From: Drosophila persimilis
Lineage: Eukaryota; Arthropoda; Insecta; Diptera; Drosophilidae
NCBI RefSeq assembly: GCF_003286085.1
Contig: NW_020825289.1
Coordinates: 7,936,001-8,000,000 of the forward strand
DNA: 64,000 bases
Reading direction: 5' to 3'
Shown here: piece by piece, positions 50,101-61,852 of the stretch
Layout of the letters: every line of letters starts with the position of its first letter
How positions within the stretch are numbered: position 1 is the stretch's first letter
Notes under the pieces: model-generated
Told to the model about the DNA's origin: nothing
Database searches by the model: none
Seen by the model: only the letters and a program-made list of their open reading frames with translations
Program-made: the position numbers and the translations under genes

Positions 50101-53100
50101 GGTAATTTGTTTAGCCTCCTTTGTCGCCGGAGTGCTAATAGCTGCCACCCCTCCACCAATCCGCTTTCGCATCTAAAGCTTCAACAGCTTCATCCCTATC
50201 CTTTGGCCATTAACCGGAGTCCTTGGTGGGGCGGACTGTCTGTCTGTCCGTCCGTCCGTCCGTCTGTCTGTCTGTCTGTGATTAATGTGCTCAAATCCGA
50301 CTTGACAAGCTCATTTAAATGGCACGACACTTGGGAGAAAGGCATTTACAATGCCAATGGCTTCCGTTTAGCATTAAAGTGGCACCAAAAACATGGTCCG
50401 TAGATGGGGTCCAGGCCCCGACTCCTTGACTTTTCAATCATGGTACGAAGATTTGAGATGTTTTACTCAATGTAGCGGGTGTTTTGTTCTTGGAATCGGC
50501 AGGGGGGCAGGGAAATTGAGTTGTAGAAATGGATGCCCACGGCAGGAAGGCGGGTTTCTTAAAGCAAGTTGACGGCTTTGTTGTAGGAATCCCTGAACAT
50601 GATCAAACATGATCGATCAAGCACTTTACAGGGCAGCACCTGTAACAGACCAACAGAGCGCTGTTACTACCCCCATGTTAACAGTATGTTAGCATGTTAA
50701 CATCGCTACCGGATACCGGCTCTCCGTTACAGCGCGCTGTACCCACTCTCTCTCTCTCTGACGCAGCGCTTTGAGAGCGGTCTCGCGCTTGCTCTCAAGA
50801 TCCATACGTCTCTCGGTCGGCCTCCTGTTAGCTTGTAACCTAGAACATACACACATGCATATGGACATACATACGCAGACGCAGGTAGAAGCCGCCGCCT
50901 CTGCCACTGCGATCACAACGAAAAAAGAGCAAAAGCAGGCAAACGTATAACAGTATAACAATCAATGCAGACGATTCTAGCAAGAAACTTTCGGATGAGA
51001 GTCCCACGCATAACGTTCTCTTCGACGTGGCTCTTTGTTTTTGCATGTGCATTCTCCCTCTCCCAAGCTGACTGTTTTTTTATGCCTTTCTTTCCGTAAT
51101 AAAGAAGTTGAATTTTACTTTAGAAAATCTCTCAAAAAATGGCTGCCATGGTTAGGCAATGCAGTTTAAAAAAAATACAAGCGAAAGAGATGCTGGAAAA
51201 AGTGAAAGAAATCAAGAGAGAGAAAAAACACGAATTGAATGCAAAGAACGAGTGAAGGAAGCGGCACAGTTGAATGGGCATTGAGATGGCATCCATTTCT
51301 GATGGCCATACCGTTAAATTCCATTCCATTCGAGCATTGTCGGCGTGCCATTTAATTCCATTCTCCAGGCATCCAGCCAGCTATCCGCCGGGTTCCGCCC
51401 TCGTGCCTATCGAGTTTACTGATTTCCTGCTGATTAGAGATGTCTCGCAAAAGGCATTACCGTTCTCTGCCGCTGCCGCTGTCCGCGCCGCTGCCTCTGC
51501 ATCAGATATCCTATATATTATGTACTCGCAGAGGGTGTTATGATTTCGATGAAGGTTTGTCACGCAGAGAAAGCAGCAGCTATCTATTTTCACTGAGGGT
51601 TATCAATTGCTTCTTTAGGTAAAACTCTTCAAATCGAAGGGTATCTTAAGCTGTGGCCCTACGAATTACGAGTTCATTTTCAGCATTTTATTATTTTATT
51701 TTTTTGCGCAGCGAACTTTGCTTCTACTCTTTCACAATCAATTTATTGTTCGCTTGAAGAATACCATGCAAAAAGCGCAATGAGAAAGGAGAGACGATAA
51801 AAAATACAAAAAAAAAGAATGTGAAAGCAAAATTTACCTTTCACCTTTAATTGAATGCAATTTTTTAGATTTTTTTGTACTCTCCTCCTTTGCCGTCTCT
51901 CCTTTGCTCTCTCTCTCTGTCTCTCTCTCTAGCTGTAATTTGACATGACTTATGCGACAAATCCGCTTTAGCGTCGAGCATCAGCGATTTATGCTCCCTT
52001 CCTTCCCCTTCCTCCACCCCTCCCCGCGCCACCCCACCGCGATATGTTCGCGAGCTTCCTGCTCGTGCCACGCCCCACCGCCTCCCTCAACTGTTCTACA
52101 TAATCAAGCAAATTGCTTTTCCACTCACATCATTTTTTATCAAGGAACGCCTTCCCTTCGCTGTCTGAAAACTTCGTTAATGCACCTGTCAGATATATAT
52201 CTCACTCTCCTTTTTTTCTCCGACCCCACCCCACCCCACCCACTACTCCTACTCCTGCTCTATCGCTCTCTGTTCTCTTTATTTACATATGTATGTATTC
52301 CATCTATCCATCTCTTTCTACTCATGTTCTCTGTCTAACTTTCTCTCTATCAAAACATAGATAAACACAAGTACAACTACAACTACAACTACAACTACAA
52401 GTCCATACATGAACATGAACATGTTAAGAAAATTGCATAATACCTTTGAGTAGCATTAGGGATTTTCTTTTATTTTATTTTTTGCTTTTCTTTTTTCCTC
52501 CTGCTGCTACATTTTTTATACGCTTACAATTTCTAAAAGCTCATGAATGCGCCCTCAGCAGGAGCAGAGCGGGTCGGGGGGCCAGAGGTGGAGGAGGGGG
52601 AGGAGGAGTGAGCTTCGCTTCTGTATTTTTGATGAGTTTTTCCAGGAGCATTAATATGCAAAAATTTGTGCATTGTTGCTGTTGTGTCTGCCGCTGTTGC
52701 TGTTGCTTTCGCTGCCTCTGTCGCTGTCTCTGTCGCTGCCGCTGTGGCTCTTGCTGTTGCTTTCGCTGCCTCTGTCGCTGCCGCTGTTGCTGTCGCTGCC
52801 TCTGTCGCTGTCGCTGCCGCTGTTGCTGTGGCTGTTGCTTTCGCTGCCTCTGTCGCTGCCGCTGTGGCTCCTGTTAATATACATAACTGTTCCAAAGAAA
52901 ACCGAAACCAGAGCCCAGAAACCAAAATCCATTCAATTTGGCAATGATTTAAAGTTTTCTCATCAAAACCAGTGCGAGAAAGTGAGAGTGAGAGTGTGAG
53001 TGAGAGCGGGACAGGGCGAGTGGCAGTGAAGGGTCAGCGAAGCTTGAAATTGAGATTGAAAGACGGAAAGGCGTCCGTCCAGAGGTTGTTGTATGAATTT

Positions 53101-53531
53101 TTAAACGTAAACGAAAAGAACAGTTTCCCCAAACCACTACCACCTCTCCTGAAAGTGATGAAAACTTATGAATAAAAACCGCATTTCGAAAAATTGAGCG
53201 TTGCCAGATGGCCAGCAGAAGGCGTTGCCAGGCTCAAAGAACTTTGCCTGCCCGAATCGTTTCTTCAACCATCTTACAATATATTATATATCTTAAATAC
53301 AGACATTATATGCCTCACGGAAAATCCATTTAAAAGTTTTTGGTTATTGCTTTGGGGCGAACTTTTTTCCAACTGCAGTGGCGGGCAAAAAAAAACCTTG
53401 AGCCGCTTTTAATGAAATTTTTGTGCGGTGTCCAAAGGCGCCAATAAGTGTTTTTGTCACCGCTGTCATGCAACATATGTGCGGCAGGGGCACCATCAAT
53501 GCATTGCAGTCGGAGCGCAGGGGCTTGATGA

Positions 53532-53572
<41 letters not shown>

Positions 53573-54432
53573 TGATGATGATGATGCCACACGCGACATG
53601 AGGCATGCGGCATGCGGCATGCGGCAGAGGGGCTGATACGAGGTCAACGATTCTATCCATTTGGTGCTTGTTCTGTTGTCTGTGTATTGCTATTTTTGAA
53701 GGCGTTGCCGAGTGGTGGCAACTGTGGCAAATAATGAGACGACACCATGGAATGTCCTTGAGAGTAAAAGTTGTTTTTCTTCAATCCCCTTTTTGTTGCT
53801 TGCTGGCACCAGACGCGACGCCACGTAGCTGCCAGGCCACGGCAACTGTTGCAGCCACACGTAGCATTACCTCACTCTCTCTCTCTCTCTCTCTCTCTCT
53901 TCCCCTGTGGGTGTGTGTGTGTGTGTGTGTGTGTGTCTTTCCAAGGTTCCCCCAAAGGAAACTTTCAGCTTTTTCGGCTCTTTAATTTTGGTTAGCAATT
54001 TATGACGTTCCTCCTTTCCGTTTGCCATCTTCCATGCAATTTTCGAACAAATTTCGGTTTGGGATGGAGTCCTTTTGCTGGCCAGGAGACTGAAATACGG
54101 TTTTGCATTACCAATTAAAAATATATCCAGGCCAAAAAGTGAATCGAAATACATTTCAACATGATTTTTGGTTGGTTTTTCCCCCTTCTGCCCGGAAAAC
54201 TATGCTACTGTAATTTGTTGGACATTTTATGGGAAAAACTATTCAAATATCAAAGGGAAAATTTCCAATATCAGCTTTCAGTCGTTCACAGGATGTTCTA
54301 GGGATTGAAATGTTTTTGGAAATTAAAGTTTTGCTTTAAGCTGCCATCGTTTATCCCAGATTACCCAATTTCCCTGGGAGCCTGTTCGCTCCAAACAAAT
54401 TTGGAGTTTTTGACTGGCAGAAACCCCTTTTT

Positions 54433-54463
<31 letters not shown>

Positions 54464-57400
54464 CTCATTAGAAGGGGGCACAGCCACTCGGCAAACCCAA
54501 GCCGGGGCTTTATGCATTTTTCATAATGTAATTTCCCAAGTAATAAATTTTCATGCCAGCATCATCATTATCAACCAACAAGCAGGGGAGGGGCGAGATG
54601 GCAGGGTTGCAACGTGAGGAATGAAAAACTTGAGCTCGGTGCAAGGTGAAGCTGCCAGCCGTTGCACCTGCTGCTGCTGCCGCTGCAACCTCTTTCTTCG
54701 TTTGCCACTTTCCACGTTAATCTCAGATTTCCACATAAATCACTTTAAAATGGCGACACACTTGCTGCCGAGGCGAGAAGGTGGCACAAGGAACAGAATG
54801 TGGCGTGGCGCCTCCCAACGAAGGAAGCTCGGACCGCGCAATGGCAATTTCTTTGAGTACTTTCTCCCATTTTCTCCCATTACTTCGCCTGTGTGTGCGT
54901 GTGTGTGGGGCTGCCCCAAAAAACGTGCCAAGTAATTGCTGTCCATGGCATTAATGTCCTGCGCATAAGGACCAAGCCAGAGCTAGCTAAACAAAAGCCC
55001 GAATTTTCCACAAGAAATTTCAACGTGGATGCCCCAGCGATTTCTGGGGCAAAAATTCTGGCACTGCTCTCCCGTATTTTTCATAGCATAATCATTGTAT
55101 GCTATAATAATCATAAATGTATTTGCTTTTCATGTGTGTGAGGCGAAAACTTCTCAATTGCCGTTGCATTCGCCCTCCCACTCCTACGCATTGTGGGCAA
55201 TCGGAGGACATCTTTGTGCGGTCTTTCGGCGCTTCACCGCTGCGTCTCTGCTTTCATTATGAGCCATTAACACAAGCTGGCGACAAGCGACAAGCGACGA
55301 CAACGATGAGAGCGGAGAATGGTTCAGGGAATTGGGTAGGAGGGAGGGATGCGAGCTTTGCACTCGAAACTAATGCGCCATATTTAATGTTTCTCTTTCT
55401 CCCACACCCATTCACCTTATACCCAGTACGCTTCGAGTGCGAGGGCATATTGGTTTTGTGAACACTTACGACTCCCGTCTCCATCGATTACATATACAGG
55501 GTATACCCTTGTCGTGGCGCTCTCTCTGCTGCGGTTGCTGCATTTGCTGCTCTGCTTCTAGCTACTCCCTCTGCTGCTGCTTTGGGATTCCTCTTCCTCT
55601 ATATTCTTTTGCTGCCGCTGCTCTGCTTCTGGCGCTAGCGCTGCCGCTGCTCTGCCTCTCGCCTGCTGCTTCTGGCGCTGCCGTTGCTCTGCCTTCTCAT
55701 TCTCCCACTGCTGCTGCGGCTGATGGCGATGCCGATGCCTCTGCCTCTGCCTCTGCTCTTCCTTCTTATCTTCTGTTGCGCTGCTACTGCGCTGCCACTG
55801 GTCTTAGGGCAAACAATGCGGATGGTAACTATTACAGCTGCATTCTCTCTCTCTCGCCCTCCCTCCCTCTCTTGGTTGAAGTTTCTTTTTATACCTTTTT
55901 TGTGTGTGTGCTTTTATGTTTTGTCTATGCTGACGGTTGCTCTCCGGTCTCGCTGCGTACTCGAAATGCATCCCAAATTGTCCCTATTTCAAATGCTGGT
56001 TTTGAAAAATTTAATTTGCATTGAAATGCGTCGCACATTTCTTTTACCCTCTCATCTCCCACTGCTGCTGCTGCTCTCTCTCTCTCTCTCTCCCTCTCTG
56101 ACAGCTTTGTTCTCAACTAAAGTCAAGTGAAAACTTTTTGCGCTCCAGCTTGACATTTCTCTTCCAAAACCTCTACATCTCTCCTCTGTTCTCCTCCACC
56201 TCTGGGCTTCAAGTTTTTTTCTGTGTTCGTTGATTTTTGCTGTTTTTGGCTTTCTTTAATTAATTTTGCATTCTGCTGCAGCTGACAAGCAATTCCCGCC
56301 ATAGGCAAAGTGTGCTCTCCACGTTCCCCTTTTGGCAATTCATTAAATGTTGCGTCTACCAGAGAATGGGGTGAGGGGATGAGGGGATGAGGACTGTGAG
56401 CATATAGAAATTTCAAGCTAAAAGCAAAGATGATAAGGCACAAAGCATAAAAGCGATAAGTAAAAAAAAAACAAACTGCTTTGGCGTTGCGCTGCGTATC
56501 TCTTATACATACCCTTTCAGGTCTCAAGGTATACAAACAAAAAAATCCGAATCCGATATGCGAAAACTACTCCAACAGGATTACTAATACATTCCATGTG
56601 CCTGGAATGGAGGTGGAGGTGGAGGGGGGAGGGCCTGTCATTGGCAAAAGCCAAATGATGAGAGTAAATGCCAAATCACAGCACCAGGCAGAGTCCCTCT
56701 GTCACTCAGCCAGCTTGTCAGTCACTCAATCAGCGCCGGTACAGCCGTCACCATTACGAGTACAACAAACAACGGAACCGAAAGAAGCTAAAAAGGAAAA
56801 GCGACAAAGATACACCGCAGGAAGCAAGGGCCACACAGCCCCTTTGACAGCTGGAAACCACTTAAATTATGTTCCCGCTGCGAGCAGGATTGGCCCCGAA
56901 GTTCCACCCCCTGGTTCTTAGGTTAATTTTGTGCGTACCTAGGCTCCACCGCAAGCAATTCACAGTAAATCTCTCTCTCTCTCTCTGTCTGTCTGTCTGA
57001 TACCAAGCAACAGGTGAGACCTGACTCTGACTAAGTAATTGCAGGGTCAATGCGGAATTTGTTGCCAGGGAAACATTCCACGCGAACTGATACCGTATTC
57101 ATCAACGATGGAAACTTGTAACTTGTTGCTAGGTGTCTGTTTCAAGTGGATAAATGGAATAATGCATAACAGATTTAAAGTTATTGATAAACTTTTGCGA
57201 GGAAAGGCGCTGGAAGCACTTCGCTGCTTTAGAAAAAAGAGCATAAGCCTAGGAAAGCTTTCCTTCTGTTGCTCTCAATGTCGCAGTCAGCGTTAGCAGC
57301 AGAGCAAGCGAATAATAGCAGCGCTGCTTAAACCAAGATCAGGAGAGGCTGAGCAGCGGTGCTAGCATAAGCCTAGGAAAGCTTTCCTACTGTTACTCTC

Positions 57401-60400
57401 AATGTCGCAGCAGAGCTAGCGAGTAAAAGCAGCGCTGCTTAGATCAAGATCAAGAGAGGCTGAGCAGCAGGGCTTTAGAAGTATGAGCATTAGCCTAGGA
57501 AAGCTTTCCTACTGTTACTCTCAATGTCTCAGCAGAGCAAGCGAGTAAAAGCAGCGCTGCTTAAATCAAGATCAAGAGAGGCTGAGCAGCGGTGCTTTAT
57601 AGAGAAATGCTTACGCCGATGAAGCTCACAGCGAGCGTTAGCAGCAGAGCTAGCGAGTAAAAGCAGCGCTGCTTAGATCAAGATCAAGAGAGGCTGAGCA
57701 GCAGGGCTTTAGAAGTATAAGCCTAGGAAAGCTTTCCTACTGTTACTCTCAATGTCGCAGCAGAGCTAGCGAGTAAAAGCAGCGCTGCTTAGATCAAGAT
57801 CAAGAGAGGCTGAGCAGCGGGGCTTTAGAAGTATGAGCATAAGCCTAGGAAAGCTTTCCTTCTGTTGCTCTCTATGTCGCAGTCAGCGTTAGCAGCAGAG
57901 CAAGCGAGTAAAAGCAGCGCTGCTTAGATCAAGATCAAGAGAGGCTGAGCAGCAGGGCTTTAGAAGTATAAGCCTAGGAAAGCTTTCCTACTGTTACTCT
58001 CTATGTCACAGCATGGCAAAATACCAAAAGCAGCGCAGCTTAATTAAGAGATCAACGTCACATCTCCTGCATCATTCTATCCAACGGCTAATGAAGTGGT
58101 TGGACGCAGAACTAAGTGGCGTGGCAGATTTTGAAGCAGCGCTGCAAGCAGTGGCAGAAGCTGTACCGCATGCCGCTCCGCCCGCGGCAGAGGGTATGTC
58201 CGCGGCGGAGGCAAGAACTTTTGACAGACAAACGCGTGTAAATAGCAAAAGTTTTGCTCGCATGATGTTGGCCAACCCAAACAGCACACAACTGTTCGCT
58301 TAACTTGGCTGAAAGCTGAAATCATTTAATTGCCGTTCAGGGAATGAGGAAGGATAAGCAGCAGTGGGAGAGCGCTGCTGACTAGCATTGCTCGTTGGCG
58401 GCTCTTAATTGCTTAAACAAGTCGCTAACTAAGCGAACAACAAAACTCACTAAGAGAGGGAGCGGCAGGAGAGGCACGAGAGGGCACTGACCTGCGGAAA
58501 GGACTCGCTCCAAATGCACCTGCATGTATGGAAATGGAAATGGAAATGGATACATGTATAGGCTGCTACTGCTACCCCCTAATTAATGGGGTCACGCCCA
58601 CTTTGGTGGCACTTCATTCCATATTTATATTTGGAAACGGAGCAAACAAACCCACTCAAATGACCCTTTATCCCGAAAATAGCCGCAGGATCCAAAGAAA
58701 AGTGGACGAAAATTTCCTTTCATATCAAGAATATTTTGTTGAAAAGTTTTAATGGGCCAACATTTGATTGGGTGCAACAAATAGAGGCTTTCAGAGACCT
58801 TTAGTTCCGGAGAACTCTATAAATATCGTATATCATAATTTATTAACAAATTACTAAACTTCAATGCCATTTATAAGCCCTTAAAGGCCTAGGCCACAAA
58901 TTTGAACTTATTGCCAGTTTCCTCTCCCACTTTTCTTGTAGTGTATCCTGAGATTTGCCAACTCTTTTGAGTTGTGGGCCTGCCCATGCATTTGGCAGTG
59001 TAATTTTTCAACTTTTTGCCCGAAAATGTCTGAAACCAGCAGTCAACATGCAATTTATGTTGTTTGCTCAAGATTATTTATACAAAAAAAAAGTTCAGAA
59101 TTGCTCTCCCTTGCTCCCTCCCTCTCTCTCTCTCTCTCTCTCTTCCTGTGCGTTGTCAATGTGGAAAAAGCTGCGCCTGCAGTTTTCTAATAAATTTTTC
59201 TGCTGATTTTGCTTTTCAAAACGCGAATGTCCAGAGCTCAAATTGCAGGCCATTTTATAGGGGTGGGGGAGTGGGGCAGCAACTGCTGGTTGGGGTTGGA
59301 GATGGGGGTAGGGGGTGGGAATGGTGGGGCCAGAACATGCCTAACTACATGTAATTTTACGCGCAACTTAACTTGTAAACTGGCCGTTAGGCCATGCCAT
59401 TGGCCAACAACGCCAAACAATAGTCCCTACTGTTCGCTTACTGCCCACTGCCCCCCCCTGGCCCCACCTGTATAAATGTTTGGCGTACATGGCGTATGTG
59501 TAATATGGCTGACTGATGCATTAGGGTTCGCTTTGATTTCTGGAATTGAAGATTAAAATCCCCGCAAAAGCCCTGCTAAGCACCCTTGCCAATGGACACC
59601 ATGGCGTATGAGTAATGGGGGCAAATATTAAGCATACGCCCCGTCGAGCATTAAGCTGGAATCACGGGAATTTCGTCAAAATATCAAAGAGCAAAACCGA
59701 GCAGAGCAAAAGAGTTGAATGGGATTCAATTACAAAGATTCGAATGCGGGTAGGGTGGGCGAGGAGAAAAGAAATTAAATTTCCAGGAAAATGTATTAAG
59801 AAAAATGGCTTTTGATTGCGTTTTTGCGTTGAAGAAATTTTAATTAAAATATTTACTGCAAAAGCCATGGGATTGATGGTATTTTTGGGAAAATAGAGCT
59901 AATGGAAATGGAAAATTCTGAATAGAAAGCATCATAAATATGTTTCGAAATTTGTGGCTGCTTTAAAAGTTAAATAAATCTTGGATTTTAACCTTTAATC
60001 TTGAAGCACCTTTAGTTCCACCCAAGGACTTGCGGTGGCCTAAGAAAATCCTTCCTCTTTTTCCACCTTTTGCCCAGCCTTGGGAGATCCTTTCAGCGGC
60101 TTTGCTTTTGCCATTAACATATTGTTATTCCGATAAGTTCTCTGCAGTTCTCTCTCTCGCTTTATGCCATTCCCCGATTAAATGCTGCCGCGCGAGGTGC
60201 CATTATGCGGGGTCATGCCCTCAACTAATTTACATTGTCCGGCCTCTGCATCTCTACATCTCTGCCCTCTACCGTTCCAGATACGACTACGAGACTCTGC
60301 TGCAAAATTCCACGTTCTGCCTGGTGCCGCGCGGCCGTCGTTTGGGCTCCTTTCGGTGAGCGAAAAAAAACACACACAAAATTTTCATTTAACATTTTCC

Positions 60401-61817
60401 ACAATTGCATTTTTTGTATGCCATGCTTTTGTTGTTATTTTTGTTTTGCAGATTTCTGGAGGCCCTGCAGGCGGGCTGCATCCCCGTGCTATTGTCCAAC
60501 GCCTGGGTGTTGCCTTTTGAATCGAAAATCGATTGGAAACAGGCCGCCATTTGGGCCGATGAGCGGCTCCTGCTGCAGGTGAGCGAAACGGGGAATGGGC
60601 ACGAAACGGGCATTCTACACTGAGGGAAAGTCGGGGGGCAGTACACACAAATTAGGCGGGTTTTGCAGTGCATTTCCGAAGAAGCTTTCCCCCCAAAGAG
60701 GCGCAAATTTCTCCCAGTGTACCCTCCCGTGCAATATATAGTAAACTTCAGTTATGGCGGCCCCTATATCGTATATAAAATATTGAAAGTGCACCTTTAC
60801 CACCTGCCCCCTGCCACCTGCCTCACGCCACCCGGAGTCATTCGACGAAAGCGATTTCATTTGTTGGCTTTCTGTCTAAAAAAAGAAGAGCGCAAAGGTT
60901 TTCATTGTTTATTTGTGGAGGGCGCTGTGAACCCCATATAAATACAAAGTCCTGTTTTTTACGGGCGATGCGAGCGGGGGGGGGGGGGGGGGGGGCGACA
61001 CTTCAAAATGTCCAGCCATTTGGCATTGATGAATATTCTGCAGCAGGGATTCGTAACGATTTGTGCACCTGTTACCGTGTCGATGGAAGGTCCTTGCCTG
61101 GCAATACTTTAAGGAAATCCTTCAAGGCCCTCCAAAGTGGGCCAATGAAGATCTTTAAGCTTTTGCTAGCCAATGAAGCCGTGTCCGGGTCCGGGTCCTG
61201 TCCGTAAGAGGCCTCCAGCTTAAGTTGTGGACAGTTTTGCACACTCCGAGTGCGAAAGCCGAGCCGAGTCCGAGTATCCGAGGGTCCGAGCACACCTGTC
61301 CGTTCAAGGACTGGTTTATCCTTGCTCCTTCCTGTCTGTTTGCACTGCCAGTGTGTCCTTTCTCCTTCGCCGGGAACTGCCTCAACGTCTGCGTCTTTGT
61401 CGCGGCCAAGTCTTGGCACATTGTTTGCCAATTGCCTGCCCACTCTTCAGCCTTCATCCCTCGTCCTCGTCCCTGCGCATCCTTTCTGCAGTCGAACTTC
61501 CTGTCTCGGCCATGTCCCCATGCATTGGCATGTTTGCCTTTGTAGTTTATTGGCAGGAAATGCAATTAATTTACGTTAACTTGAGCAGGAAACCCGAGCA
61601 ATCCACTCTGGACTCTCTTTAAACGGTTGCAGTGGCACGGGCTGTGGCACGGGCTGTGGCACGGGCAGTGGCAGGTGCTGCGGTGGGCATAATTATGATG
61701 GATGGCACCCCCGACGCCCCTTTGCTTGAGTCCTTGGGCCAATTAAGGCTGTGCATCTGCCAAATGAATGCATCAATTAAGCTGGCATTACGCATACGCA
61801 CCTCTGTACTCACACAC

Positions 61818-61852
<35 letters not shown>

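Larger units (their letters stand above)
50012..60280. other. ttv intron 2; repeats, no supported gene
   Basis: Ten kilobases with a GTCY run (50237-50280), CTG/GCC-rich arrays (52.66-52.87, 53.53-53.57, 55.5-55.8 kb), CT/GT runs (53.87-53.94 kb), a 28-G tract, and the 123-bp palindromic minisatellite (57.24-58.02 kb). A 96-codon frame follows the minisatellite. None of the open frames has splice or codon support. Confidence 0.55.

Noticed and set aside
52533..53000. Ala/Thr- and Leu-rich frames on both strands
   Set aside because: Product of the GCTGTT-type trinucleotide array.
55437..56130. Overlapping Cys/Leu-rich plus-strand frames
   Set aside because: Derived from CTG-rich degenerate repeats and a CT microsatellite, with no splice or domain evidence.
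57039..57296. 85-codon frame before the 123-bp minisatellite
   Set aside because: Its end is inside the first repeat unit and the rest has no recognisable motif. Its length is within chance expectation.
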